From Dipteris shenzhenensis (lineage: Eukaryota > Polypodiophyta > Polypodiopsida > Gleicheniales), in NCBI GenBank assembly GCA_047967505.1, contig CM106538.1: a stretch of 64,000 bases of DNA, one strand, 5' to 3'. The notes under the pieces were generated by a model. It saw only the letters and a program-made list of their open reading frames with translations, did no database searches and had not been told where the DNA came from. Shown here in pieces: positions 1 to 11,507 of this stretch. Each line of letters starts with the position of its first letter. Position 1 is the first letter of the stretch. Both the position numbers and the translations under genes were made by a program.

Positions 1-1797
1 CTTGTTGTGTACTAATTGCCTGAATACTTGTAACGAATCGCTCTACAACTTTATAATTGTCTAAATGTTATAGTTCATATGACTGAAGCTCAATTTCGAT
101 TAAGAAATGGATATTCTCAACATCAAGGTGAAAGGGAATAGCGCTTTCGGCTTACCCTCAAACCTTCTCTAGTTTCAAGGGGTTTTATACCTAATGTAAA
201 ACATAATTTAGGACCAAAACCTCAACAAATACCAAAGCATCAACATTAGCAAAGACTATTTAAACAATCTACAAACAATAGCAAATATGGGGTAAACAAC
301 AAACGCTATCAAAAGCCACACTATGATCTTAAGACACGTAATTGATTACAACAAATTGAATAAATATTGAAATAAATACAACATGAACACGTACCAAATG
401 CCTATAATATGACAAAATCAACCTCATATAAAGAAGAAATGAAATTCAATCCATTCTATAATGAAACATATTAATATTTGACAAGAGAATGCTTGAAAAG
501 TAGACATGTGATCTCATTTTTAGTGCAATTTGCTATAATAGGAATTTTTTTACAAGTCCCATCATCCCAAACCCCATGACATCAAGTTCAAATATTATAC
601 TCGTTGAAATTGAGGACTCACTAAATTCACATTAGAATGTTGTAAATTTATGAAAAACTGATCATACACATTCCACCATCCAAAGGACTTATGCACTCAA
701 TCTCCATGGACCTACTTGGAAAAAGTGTCTGCAATGCATCTAAACATCTATCAAGCTTGAAAGGTGAATGAAAGAGGGATAACAATGGGAACTAGGTCCT
801 AGATGTTAGTTGGCCAAGGATATTCAGATTCATAACAAATGATTCCTGTTGGACTAACTTCGATTAATATTGTCATGTAGGTGAAGACACCAACAATGAT
901 TTTCATCATAATTTGGTCAGCTGAATTTTAAAGATGGGAGGCACCCCCTATCCTTCATAAGATAAAATTATGTTCAAATTTGTTGACCTTATTCTCCTAG
1001 AGCTCTTTTATAATATTCCTTGTTAGTCCAAAATGCTTGTGATTCTGATCTACCAAATCTAAGGCAAGCATAAGTGAATCTCTCTTTTCCCTCTTATAAA
1101 TGTGGGGTATAGTAGCATCGATGGATGCCAACATAACTATACTTGCCCTTGCCATCTTTCAAATATATGTCCTTCAAGTTTGTGATCCGTTTCTCACACC
1201 ATTGTGATTCTTGTTTTCCTTTTAGATTTATTCTACATGAGTGAAGATAACTTTTACATGTGTCATGAGCATTTCTAAAATTTCCTCTTCCATACCTATC
1301 CGCATACAAAAGCTACACACCAGGTTGTGCCTCATGTAATTGAAGCTAATCTCCGCCCTCATGCACTGCTATGTTAACAAACGTGATACATACAACATTG
1401 ATGAATTATGCCAATCTATGGTCCATATGGACTCATACAGAACCATGTAACACATGAGAGATAAGGGAGCTAAATATGAGTGGGAACTTGGCCATGTTGT
1501 CTAGAGATCCTCATTTAAATAATATCACATGCTTTTAATAAAGGTGACTCTAAATGATGAAATAATTCACCAAAAACTTAATCCACATAAAGTGAGAGTC
1601 ATTTAGGATCTCCACAAAGAAACAAAAACCTGAACGTAAAAAACTCATTACAATGGCCTAAACTACCACGAATCCTAACACTACACACCCATTAACATGT
1701 CAAGGTGACCAAATGAACTACATTTTAAACTATGAGCCAAGATTAACATTCATCATCCCTTAGGACCCTTGCAATCCCTACTTACACGCACACACAC
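1..1797. other. Non-coding flank, no recognised gene
   Basis: AT-rich DNA with frequent stops in all frames. A short minus-strand open stretch (1094-1309) shows no family signature. No LTR ends, tandem arrays or RNA gene are visible. A short CA run (about 1790-1798) lies at its right edge, just upstream of the F-box gene leader. Part of this stretch may be the promoter of that gene, but no clear TATA box could be chosen. Confidence 0.5.
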
Positions 1798-2102
1798 ATG
1801 GCCAACTACGAGGGCACATTTTCCCATGGCCCAAGAGGGCGGGTTCGAACGCGGGCAGCGAGCTCAGGTGGGCAGCTGCAGTTGCTAGCAGATCCAAACT
1901 CTATTTGGGTGCTCTTGAAATCAACGATCTTAATAGAGCCTCATGGCTTGATGATAGTGCACCATGTAGATTTGCCAAATAAGAGAAAGAGAGAGAGAAA
2001 TGCTCCTGAAATCAACGAAGGCAAAAGGGCCACATGAAGGCTGGATAAGGAGATGAAAGCTTGAAGTAGAAGGCTGAACGGGGCACTTCTTGACGAGAGT
2101 GA

Positions 2103-3260
2103 ATGCTCAGGATGGCGATGGTGACCAGGTCGAGAAGGGCAAGCATACCTGAAGAGGTGATGGAGTTGATTCTTCTCTATTTGCCCATCCTTCATGTCTG
2201 GAAGCTGCGCAGAGTTTGTAGCGCTTGGAAGCGTCTGATTGAGTCTTCGCATTTTGCCAACGCATGTGCACTCAGGCGCGAGAAGAGATGTTTGCCACCA
2301 CACGCTCTCTTTTTTAGCTTCTTTTACAAACGGAAGACGAACTGGGTATGGCTGTACGATCCAGAAACCAATACTCGGGAGAAAGTGAGGTTTCCTGTGC
2401 CAATACATGGTTACTTTACTGTGTATTCCGTCGGGGGTTTGATCATTGTGGAATCTGAAAAATCTTCGAAGGTTTTCGTTTGGAATCCGGTGACCGGGTT
2501 TATCAAGAGAGTGGATGCCCGTGTGCAGAGTGATTACGTGAAAGACGATGACGGGGAAAATTTTGAAGTGGGTATCCATGCCACGTCTTTAAGCCATAAG
2601 ATGTTTTCCATTCCCTTGGAAAGATCCACACGGTGTCCTGTAATTAGCGCACATGGAGCTGGTTGTAGCCAAACTACTTTACTATCTTGGATAAAACCTA
2701 TCTTGGATGGTGTCATGTATTATTTAGAGGATGAAAGTTTGAAAGCTTCTAGTCTCCATGATAAGAAGATTAAGACCATAGCCTTGCCCCCAGGAAGCCA
2801 GGACTCGGCTTGCATTGAACCTTTTCTGGTGTGTAATAATATTATACTGCTGTGCATTTTAAATACCAAAATGTCTCTATGGGCGCTTCAGACACCGGCC
2901 GAGAGACTGGTGCATTGGCTGCATCTCAGCGACATGCCAGATGATCTATTTAGAAGGATGAATCGACGCCCATCTTATTTTGATGTTGTGGGGCAGTATG
3001 TTTACATACGGAATGGACACAGTTCAACATTCCGTAGGTACAAGGGCACTGAGTATAACAGATCTGAGACTCTAGTTATGTTTGATTTCCTGAAAAGGAC
3101 CTGGAGCTTGGTTAAGGGCTGTGATTCAGCTCACAGTAGTTCCTGCATGTGGACCACCCTTCACGCAGGCTCATTATATCCAAGCTTTGCAGGTCTTGAA
3201 GCCACAGACAAAGTTTCTGCCGATTTGCTAGATGCATTTGAAGCAAAGCCACCACAGTAG
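2103..3260 (+). CDS. F-box protein, single exon
   Basis: An intact 385-codon open frame. Residues about 13-55 form an F-box: IPEEVMELILLYLP, then the LRRVCSAWKRLI segment typical of the Skp1-binding fold. The rest resembles the F-box-associated or kelch-like C-terminal regions of plant F-box proteins, with strands such as WLYDPETNTREKVRF and VFVWNPVTGF. F-box proteins are substrate receptors of SCF (Skp1-Cullin-F-box) E3 ubiquitin ligases; the substrate here cannot be told. Three in-frame Met codons lie near the start (residues 1, 4 and 6). Met4 at 2112 has A at -3 and G at +4 and is the better initiation context, so the protein may be 382 residues. No intron is needed, which is common in this class. 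The codon pattern is clean, unlike the surrounding transposon debris. An upstream frame at 1798-2037 could be a uORF if the leader is long. Confidence 0.85.
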   Translation: MLRMAMVTRSRRASIPEEVMELILLYLPILHVWKLRRVCSAWKRLIESSHFANACALRREKRCLPPHALFFSFFYKRKTNWVWLYDPETNTREKVRFPVPIHGYFTVYSVGGLIIVESEKSSKVFVWNPVTGFIKRVDARVQSDYVKDDDGENFEVGIHATSLSHKMFSIPLERSTRCPVISAHGAGCSQTTLLSWIKPILDGVMYYLEDESLKASSLHDKKIKTIALPPGSQDSACIEPFLVCNNIILLCILNTKMSLWALQTPAERLVHWLHLSDMPDDLFRRMNRRPSYFDVVGQYVYIRNGHSSTFRRYKGTEYNRSETLVMFDFLKRTWSLVKGCDSAHSSSCMWTTLHAGSLYPSFAGLEATDKVSADLLDAFEAKPPQ

Positions 3261-4740
3261 TGACGTGTAGCAGCAAGATAAGTATATTTTTTAATTTACA
3301 AGGTTAAAACAAGGAGGTCCGAGGTTCAATGGCAGAAGAGCAGTTTCTGAAGCTTGCATTCAAGTTTATGATGTGTTTCTTTTAGGGCAAGAAATTTGTG
3401 ACATGTTTCTCCAATTTTGAAACAACCCCCCTCCTGGAAAAGTTTGTTGCTTGATACACAGGGACTTCGCTTCTGGGTGAATTTTGTGGATAAAATGCCA
3501 TCAATTCCACAGATCAGCATTGCTTCTTTAGCTAAAAATCTGGTTTTTGATTCATTGTTACCACCTGTTAAGTTATGTTTTGCTTGGCTATTGATTGAGA
3601 TGCATTGTTACCACCTTTTGAGTTATGTTTTGCTTGGCCATTGATTGAGATGCAGTGACAAGCCGGAGATGCCATATTCCATGTCCTGATGAGTCAGACT
3701 CTTGTAGGACTGTGAAAGCTTTAATATGGGGGATGTTGTCCTTATGGAAGGCTCAGTTCTTTTTCTATTAAAACATACTATTGAGTTGATGTTATTTACA
3801 CCTTTCATGGCGTCTTCACTTGGCTGCCAGAACAACCTCTCGGCTTATGGAACAATTTACAAGGGAGGTTTAGCAACACCAGAAAGGAATCTGCTCAGCA
3901 GCTCTCCTTAATCAAGCCTTTTCAACGAAGGCATCCTCATTTGAACCTAACTTTCACAAAAATGATGCAATGAGGAATGCCATGGTATTTGATAGACAAG
4001 CATTGTTTCCTGGGAATTGCTTATGTTCTTCATCTTACACCATCCACAGACGAATATTTGACGCATTGAGATTGTGATTTGCAGAATGGTTTTTGGTCTG
4101 ACAAGTTGTAAGGGATAGGAAGGTGATCATCTGTTGTCTCCACTCTCTAAGTTTTCCAGATCTCTCTGAAACTGGAGTCCCCTACTCGTTGCTTGACATT
4201 TGTGGCCAAATGGGACGATTGGCTTGTGCAAAATGATTACTCGAGTACATTTCTTTGTTGAATGTCACATGGGGATTACCGTTTGCCAGTAGTAGTGTTC
4301 CTCATATACTGACCTGGGAGTGGTGGAGTGAAGGTAGGATTTTATTGCCTTTTGATGTTCCATTAGCAACAAGAAATGCTTAAATGTTTGGATCATATTG
4401 AACTAAAGACATTTACAAGTTTGTAACGGGCTTACTTCTTGTTGTGTGTGTATTCATCTTTTGTTTGTACAAGACTCAAACAATACGCTGAAAGAGTCTT
4501 TAAAACTTTACATGCAGCTAGGATCTTGCAACTTAGAAACAAGTCTCAGAAGCTTTGTATGGCTGACGTTTGAGTGTGACCCTTGCTTTCCAGCAGGAAT
4601 TAAGATCTCAGAGACAAATTAATTACCATAGGAGAGGGGTTGCTGAGAAAGATAAGTATCAAGAGTTTTGGATACCCATGAACAGGCTGTATTCTTTTAC
4701 AGGTGGAAGTCTTGGATAAAGAAGCTTGAGATGTGGTCAT
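3261..4740. other. 3' flank of the F-box gene, non-coding
   Basis: No coding family is recognisable. The first few hundred bases probably hold the 3' untranslated region. A canonical AATAAA was not located with confidence. The stretch contains a 50-bp tandem duplication (3554-3653), listed separately. Confidence 0.5.
3554..3653. repeat. 50-bp tandem duplication
   Basis: Two adjacent copies of a 50-bp unit beginning CATTGTTACCACC start at 3554 and 3604. They differ at only a few positions, so the duplication looks fairly recent. It lies about 300 bp past the F-box stop codon and might fall in the 3' untranslated region. Confidence 0.85.
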
Positions 4741-4812
4741 GCTCAGACCTTTGAATAGCAAGACTGAACATTTGCAGTCTGTGGGAATATTAGAGAGAGA
4801 GACAGAGAGATA
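4741..4812 (-). repeat. Inverted-repeat arm 1, GA-rich end
   Basis: The reverse complement of this segment matches 5568-5636 at most positions, including the shared cores CTAATATT and CTTGCTATTCAAAG. In both copies the homology begins at a CT/GA microsatellite. The two arms face each other about 750 bp apart, which is far for a hairpin and more like two insertions of the same small repeat. Confidence 0.7.
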
Positions 4813-5546
4813 TTGGGCACCAAAAGCAGATTTAGAGACTCTAAACAAAGGTCCAAAAAATTTGCTGCAAAGTGAAAGCAAATGATATTAGTGAAATCAT
4901 GGAAAATGTAGAATCAATTTGTGTTTACAGGATGCAAAAAGGTCAAAGCTAAGTCAAACTTAGGGTGATGAACCTAATAGACTAGTGTTTATTTGGGCTA
5001 TAGAGGATCATGTGAGAAAGAAGAAAGAAAGATCTATTAACGTTCGGATAAGACCTCACCGGTCTATGAGACAAAGTACCAGCACCAAAAATTGACTACA
5101 TCTGGATAGCCAGAGAATCGAGGGAGTGGAGAAGACCAACTCTTCCTGAGTTATTATAGAGCGTAGCTACATTCTAAACACTATCATAAAGTGGTCTTTA
5201 TAACATAAGTTTAAGCCGAGAGTCTTTGGGTTTGGATTTGAAGTCCCTAATTGCATAAGGGGAAGGTGTCTTCGCAATGGTCGAATACGAAGGCTTGAAA
5301 GAGGGGGCTATGGTTGCAAAAATTGAAATTCCATGGTGACCTACACTTGTGTGTGTACCCCTTGCTCAAAGCTAACCCCCAAGGTTGGGCCAAGGGTTCA
5401 GCCCAACGAAGTGGAGTGCTGAACTAACTAGTAAAATTGAACTGAATTGCTAACTGAATTGACTAGACCAAATTGATCCGAGCCGAAGTTAGTTGAACTG
5501 AAGCTTAACTCGAAATGGCGACAGTGATAGGCTGTGAACTTTGGAG

Positions 5547-5548
<2 letters not shown>

Positions 5549-5586
<38 letters not shown>
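5549..5586. repeat. (CT)n microsatellite
   Basis: An uninterrupted CT dinucleotide run of about 38 bp. It directly abuts inverted-repeat arm 2. The corresponding GA run at 4792-4812 is degenerate, which suggests the array grew at one copy only. Confidence 0.9.
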
Positions 5587-5636
5587 ATATTACCACAGAT
5601 TGCAAAAGTTCACTCTTGCTATTCAAAGTTTTGAGC
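5568..5636 (+). repeat. Inverted-repeat arm 2
   Basis: Plus-strand counterpart of the segment at 4741-4812. Homology runs from the CT repeat through CTAATATT to GTTTTGAGC. It could be the edge of a small dispersed element whose insertion or amplification is tied to the CT microsatellite. Confidence 0.7.
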
Positions 5637-5639
5637 GTG

Positions 5640-6463
5640 AATGGAACTAAAACTCCACCCATCCACCTACTATTTGTAGTTTTACATGATCACCCTCACC
5701 TAATTTTGTTGCTCTTTCGAGCACACGTGCATGCGTGCTTGCAGATGCATGCTTCTAATTTTTTTACTCATGCTTCCCTCCATTTTCTTCCTTGTTCTTC
5801 TTGCTACTTTAGCATTTTGTGTTAGGCACCCCTTGGGAATATGCTTTCTCTTCTCCTTTATCGTATCGAAGCTCCAACTACGTCATTGAACCAACCAAGC
5901 CAAGACCTCCTCAAGGAACCTTGACAATTTATGAGGTCTCATTCATGGGACGCTTGGGCATTGACCTCCATTGATTGGCGTTGACACTCAATAGATTGGG
6001 TTTGATATTGTTGATACATCTTCAATGCCCACCTCTCATATGTAACCACCAATGCTCCATAGTGCTTTTTTGGACGTAATAGACATTGTTAGGCTCCTAG
6101 TTTTGACAATAGATGAGGTCTCATGGTGACTATTTGATGGTTAGGATATGGTATAAACACTGCCTGGGGGTCTGGCAGTAGCGCCCTCGATGGGGTTTGG
6201 GGTCAACACCTCTAGTGGCAGGGTTCGAGGGCCGATATGAGCATTGATGGTTGAAAGATTAGGCTTGATATTACTGTTGATGGTTGTTGTTTACCTTTTA
6301 GTCAATCCCATTCTCCGAACATGGTCATAGCTTTTTAAGGGTATGAAATGCGACATTAGTCACATCAGTGGCCACATGGGTTGCTAATTTAGCTAGTTAA
6401 AGCAAGATTAATCATGTAAATTGCCATGTTATCTTTGATCATTGGCTTTTACATAGCCTTATA
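5640..6463. other. Non-coding, nothing recognised
   Basis: Mixed-composition sequence with no long open frame, no family motif and no terminal repeats that can be seen. Confidence 0.4.
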
Positions 6464-6499
6464 TTGGCCACTTCATTTGTCGACATCTTTTGTGCATTA

Positions 6500-6691
6500 G
6501 AAATTGTGACTCAGAAAGAACCAAAAATTGTTACTAAAAAGGAAGTAGAAATTGTGACTCATAAGGAACCAGAAGCTATTACTAAAAAGGAAGCAGAAAT
6601 TGAGGCTCAGAAGGAACCTGAAGCTGTTATAGAAAAGGAACCAGAATCTGTCACCCAAGAGGAACCAAACACTATTACTCAGGAGGAGCTG
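6500..6691 (+). repeat. 24-bp minisatellite, eight units, open in frame
   Basis: Eight consecutive 24-bp units read in one frame as variants of the octapeptide E-x-V-T-x-K-E-P. The frame is open from 6464 to 6718 (84 codons). Unit-to-unit variation mostly preserves the frame and the acidic/basic pattern. The array could be a fragment of an exon for a Lys/Glu-rich repetitive protein, or simply a minisatellite whose unit length keeps the frame open. No splice-linked partner exon was recognised. Confidence 0.7.
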
Positions 6692-6719
6692 CAGGATGCT
6701 GTGTGTGCCTTAGTTTAGG

Positions 6720-7476
6720 TAGCCCTGGAAATAGCTGTTAAAGAGGAAATGGGGGTTCATAGGCAGGCATAAAGCTCAATCTTCACCATAGTTTTTCAAC
6801 CTCTTGTTTAGCTTTTGGGAGAGCTCTTTATCTGAAGACACATGCTCCATGCCCATTCACAAAGTTGAATTTCATCGGGTGTGACCATCCGTTTTCATCT
6901 CTTTTTTGTCCTCTCTTTCCACTCATCTATCTTTCCCCATATTCATTCACCTTCACTTGCATTTTTGGCCTGCCATGGTGAAGGCTTAAGCAGAGGCACA
7001 ACTTAGGTAAAGGGGAAAATGCACCATTTGTTTAATTTGCAAATTTGGGTATTTTGGATTGGTGGCAGGGTCTGCATGCATTGCGTGCATTGACTTTGTT
7101 GCATGGGACTCAATGCCATTTTCTCCTCATTTGTGAAGGATCTTCACTAAGAACATTTGTTGTGCTAGCTACTTGCTCATTGGTGGGCAGCCTTAGATTT
7201 TCACGATTCCTAATTTTTTGAAGTGGATATGAGGATTGAAAGTGCCGCTTTGGATTTTATTGCCTAATTCAATAGCACATGCTAAGTTTGCTTGCAAGTA
7301 TCCTCTATGCTTATCTTTGTCATTGGGTGCATGAAGTGCTGCACCAAAACACAGAGAACCAAGCCTCATGTCGTTCGTTCATGTGACACAGTCTAGCTAC
7401 CCACAAGGCATTGTTGCAGCCCAAGGCGTGTCAAGCGCTACCCATTGCCCACAAAAGGAAAAGAGATTAGGCTCCA
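6720..7476. other. Non-coding, nothing recognised
   Basis: No coding similarity or terminal repeats are visible. A compound microsatellite follows immediately. Confidence 0.4.
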
Positions 7477-7503
7477 TAGAGAGAGAGAGAGAGAGAGAGA
7501 GAG

Positions 7504-7560
<57 letters not shown>

Positions 7561-7607
7561 GTGTAGGTGTGTGTGTGTGTGTGTGTGTGATGTGTGTGTG
7601 TGTGTCT
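7477..7607. repeat. Compound (GA)n/(GT)n microsatellite
   Basis: Alternating blocks of GA and GT dinucleotides: GA, then GT, then GA, then two GT blocks interrupted by GTGATG. It lies about 200 bp left of the first recognisable Helitron coding sequence. Confidence 0.95.
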
Positions 7608-7813
7608 ATTCCAAGAAAGTGAAAAACACCCCTAGGTTTTCATGCATTTACTGCGGCGCACTGAAACTTTTTTCCAAGCTAAAGAGGTTGGATGTTCCAT
7701 CCAAACGTGTCTTGCAAATGCAATTGCTTGCAAGTGCAAATGCTCCATTGAAAGGCAAAAGTATTTGCAATTTATATTTGAAGTAGGTACTTCAAACTAG
7801 CAACCTTCCCAAG

Positions 7814-9216
7814 ATGTGTACAAAGAACACGCCAACGTCAGTGAAAACAAGATACACTAGCAAACTCAATGACATTGAGGCTTGCCTCATATCTATTCAT
7901 ATTCCCTTCACAAAAGTATCCCAGCTGACATACGAGGGTCAGCTCAATCTATGTGGTAGCATCATCAATGTCTTCATAGATGTTGATAGAGCCCAAAAGG
8001 TGCTACCTCATTTTATGACTGAGAATGGCACAGTAAGATTGCAATAACACATAGAATGCACTACATGCACAATTACATGAGGAGTCTTGTCCGACATTCG
8101 ATGACAATGATGGCATTACAAAAGCTACTAGAAGCAATTTGTAGAAGGAAAACAAGGTCAAGCTGAACACCCTTTGGGATGAGCACATAAAAACATTGCA
8201 AGCTAAAGGAACAGGTCTTCAAAACTATTCAGATCCCATTGACCCATGGAAAATGAGTTGCATACGGACACCTTGGTCCATGGAATTCACACTAGTCGAC
8301 AAGTAGTTGACTTCAACGACAAAACCATAGCCATTGCTCCCTTGAAACGCTTTTCCCCACTCGACATATTTAAAGATACTTGCTATGAAGAGTTGGCATT
8401 CCCAACACTTTTCTATGGCGAGCCTCGAAAGTATAACTTATGCACTTGTACTTCTTACGAAAATATTGCAAGATGGGAGCTAACAAACAATTATAGATGC
8501 TTCACTATGTGCATAGAGAATCTTTTCTTTAAAACAATGAAGATAATGGTACAGTAGGTCCTCTCATCAGCATGGGTACGATTGCAGAAAGGGCGAACGA
8601 GAGGACACACACTGCTTGATACAAACATAGAGAATCTTTTATAGTCTCACATTGGCTATCGAGATTTTATGCACTTGAGTGCATCCGCTGACTACAAGCA
8701 CCAGCTGAAAAAAACCTCTTAACCATGCTTTGACAGTTGGGTTTGCCTACTTTATTTGTGACACTGTCCGCTGCTAAAAAACAATGGGAACCACTTATGG
8801 AATGCCTTTGGGAATTGTGGTTGGGATTGGCAACTTGCGAACCAATAGACCCAAGGCTCAAAGCTCAAGACTTGGTACGATCAAACCCTATAACCACAAC
8901 AGGGTATTACATGCACAAGTTCCAAGCACTAACCTTGCTTAAGAATAAAAGTAGTATCCTCGGATCTATTGAAGGCTTCTTCTTTATCAATGAAGTTCAA
9001 AATAGAGGGAGCCAGCACAACCATGTTTTGCTATGGATAACAGATGCAGCCACATGCACAAATGCCTCAAAAAGAAACATCAAGACCTTTGCAGATCATT
9101 CTATCATGCCAAATATCTCTAAATTAGATGTTTTGCATCTTGACATGCAAACACATAAACATAAGAAAACATGCTACAAAAAGAATAAGAAGTGCAAATT
9201 CAGGTTCCCACGGCCA
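7814..9216 (+). pseudogene. Helitron Rep, N-terminal part
   Basis: Three open blocks in order. 7814-8047 contains a segment like the Helitron region that ends in ENGT. 8246-8557 holds EELAFPTLFYGEP and IARWEL, typical of the DUF6570 region. 8737-9216 begins GLPTLFVTLSAAKKQW, as in Helitron_like_N. The HUH nuclease motif is visible as RGSQHNHVLLW, with both histidines kept. It is followed by the Cys/His segment HKKTCYKKNKKCKFRFPRP, where the copia insertion lies. Stops separate the blocks. In an active element this protein nicks and transfers single-stranded DNA during rolling-circle transposition. Confidence 0.88.
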
Positions 9217-9952
9217 TGTAAGAAAACAATACAACGTCTGTGCTCAACAGATAACAGCATCTCGTACGCAAGAGAGAAAACAGATAGTATGGAGAATCAA
9301 AAATTTAATTACTGTAAAATTGATACAATAGATGGCGCTGCCTCCCAGCCGTGCGCTCCTGTGAAAGAAGCTTCGATGGCGTGCTGGAAACAATAGAAGA
9401 CAGAGGCTGGATGCTAAGGAATCAGGGTTGCTATAGCCAGTGATGAAATGGGCTTCGCGGGCTTGCTCTTATATAGCCACCATAAGTAGTCGGTTAGAGC
9501 CAATTGGGTTACCGACCCAGTCCACCCAAAACGGTCGACTGGGGGTTAGTCCTGAAATAGGCCACCGACCACACGATAGAACCAGTGCAAAAAATAGAGC
9601 AACTAACCTACGGTTACCATTTGGCCGAGAGCCATCTGGGATCATCTGAGGCTCCAAACAAGCCCCGCAACCCGAGAGTGGTGAGCTGCCCCAGGAAATG
9701 CTCCATCTACCCTCAGTGCGGTCAGTCATGGGATGCCTTCCCGCACTTGCATGTAGCCTAGTTAGCAGTGTGCCAACTCTATCTGAAGCCATCCAGCGAG
9801 ATTAGGCCACACATGGCCCCCATCTGGTGTCTAAACTAAGACCTGTCGGATAACCGAGCTACTCAAATGCCTTCTCCTCATATGGGGGGCTTACAAGTAG
9901 AGTAAGCTGGTTCCCGCGTAGTTACACGAGAGTGGAGCATTGATATCTAACA
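9217..9952 (-). repeat. Copia family 1, 3' LTR
   Basis: A 736-bp direct repeat of 14053-14783. Read on the minus strand it contains a TATA-like box (plus-strand CTTATATAG, 9468-9476). Its outer edge reads TGTAAG where the partner LTR reads TGTTAG. Confidence 0.93.
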
Positions 9953-9964
9953 CCCCCCCTCAAT
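9953..9964 (-). other. Polypurine tract of copia family 1
   Basis: On the minus strand the sequence TTGAGGGGGGG lies immediately inside the 3' LTR. This is the position and composition expected for the primer of plus-strand DNA synthesis in LTR retrotransposons. Confidence 0.85.
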
Positions 9965-9969
9965 GTCCA

Positions 9970-10725
9970 CTCGCAAGTGAACTTACTTTTTCGGTCCAAT
10001 GCCAAGTCGATGAAGATGCCTCTTCAGCAAGTCTCTTCCAAGAGCCTTTGTGAAGATGTCCACAACATTCTCTATAGTCAGACAGTACACCAAGTCAACC
10101 TCTCCATCCATGATGAGCTCGCATACAAAGTGATATTGAATCTCAATGTGTTTTGTGGGAGCATGGAACACGGGGTTATTTGCAATCGCCATGCAACTCT
10201 GATTGTCACATGATAACTGCGTGGGCTTGTTCTACACTGCACCCATGTCCCCTAAAATCCTCCTCAACCACACTGCCTCGCAGGAAGCAAAGCAAGCTGA
10301 TTTGTACTCAGCCTCAGTAGAAGAAAGGCTGTGGGTTGCTTCTTGCTGACCCATGACACAGCTCCATATCCAATTGAGAAACAATAACTTGTCACTGATC
10401 TCCTATTGTCCACGTCTCCTGCCCAATCCGAGTCACAGAATCCGGTCAAGATGTTGCCCTTGGTATAGGTGATGCCATAATCAAGTGTGCCTTTGATGTA
10501 TTTCAACACCTGCATCCCTACCCTCCCATGGTTCTCCCGGGGCTTATTGGAAAACCTTCTTAGTACACCAGTCACAAAACTGATGTTCGGCCACATGTTG
10601 CACAAGTAAATCAAGCTGCCCACAAGACTTCTGTACTTCGCTTCGTCCACCAGTGGTGATGAATCCTTGTTTGAGAGCTTCATGTCAACCTCCATAGGGG
10701 TACCAACTGTCTTGCACTCAGCCAT
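9970..10725 (-). pseudogene. Copia family 1 RNase H and pol C-terminus
   Basis: Minus-strand blocks give the family-typical pol tail. One block holds FCDSDWAGDVDNRRSVTSYC, the RNase H start. The C-terminal block holds ADIFTKALGRDLLKRH, the usual last residues of copia pol, ending about 20 bp from the polypurine tract. A frameshift near 10200-10260 separates the blocks. RNase H would remove RNA template during reverse transcription. Confidence 0.88.
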
Positions 10726-10791
10726 GCCAAATGCCTTCAGTATCTTTCCAGCATACTTCAGCTATGAAATGAAGATCTATTTCGGCTCTCG

Positions 10792-11507
10792 TCAAACTTC
10801 AATCCCCAAATAGAAATGCATCAATCTGAGGTCTGTGATTTCAAACTCTCTTCCTAGCAAATGCTTTGTCTGCGAGATCTTCTCTTCATGGTTCCCTGTT
10901 ATGACAAGGTCGTCCACATAAAGGACCACGATCATACACCTGCCTCCTTCTCTGAAGATATACAAATTTGCATCAGATGGGCTCCTCCTGAACCCGTTTT
11001 GCAGAAAGTAGGAATCAAATCGTTGGTACCACGCTTGTGGGGCCTGTTTCAGCCTATAAAGTGCCTTCTTCAGTTTACAGACTTTACCTTCTGAACCGGG
11101 GATCTCAAAACCTGGTGGTTGTTCCCGTATACCTCCTCCTTGAGATCTCCATTCAGAAAGGCGGATTTTACATCCATCTAAAACACGGGACAACTTCCTT
11201 GGGCAGCTAAAGCCAAAACACTGCGAATTGTGGTTAGTGGAGCTGTTGGAGCAAAAGTATCCTGATAATCAAAACCATGTACTTGTGCGAATCCTTTTGC
11301 CACGAGCCGAGCCTTGTACTTATCCAACGTGCCGTCGGACTTGTACTTGATCTTGTACACCCACTTGGTGCCAATTACCTTGCATTTTGGTGGTCGATCC
11401 ACAAGGTCCCAAGTGTTGTTCTTCATTATGGAGCCATACTCCGACTGCATAGCCTCCATCCACCTATCATCACCTTGTGCCTCTTCAAGACACGGGTTCT
11501 TTAGCAC
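10792..11507 (-). pseudogene. Copia family 1 reverse transcriptase
   Basis: Two overlapping frames cover the RVT_2 domain. 11178-11507 contains WVYKIKYKSDGTLDKYKARL and KGFAQVHGFDYQDTFAP. 10792-11193 contains KLKKALYRLKQAPQAW and the catalytic VLYVDDLVITGN, with YVDD intact. A frameshift near 11180 breaks the protein. This enzyme would copy the element RNA into DNA. Confidence 0.92.

Noticed and set aside
1094-1309. Minus-strand 71-codon frame
   Set aside because: Composition is protein-like but it has no recognisable domain, and adjoining frames are broken. Kept only as unassigned flank.
1941-2579. 212-codon minus frame overlapping the F-box gene
   Set aside because: It is the antisense shadow of the F-box frame and lacks any domain.
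3310-3345. tRNA B-box-like GGTTCAAT
   Set aside because: No A box and no cloverleaf can be built around it.
7445-7786. 113-codon frame with RERERE and VCVCVC
   Set aside because: It reads through the compound GA/GT microsatellite, with no homology outside it.
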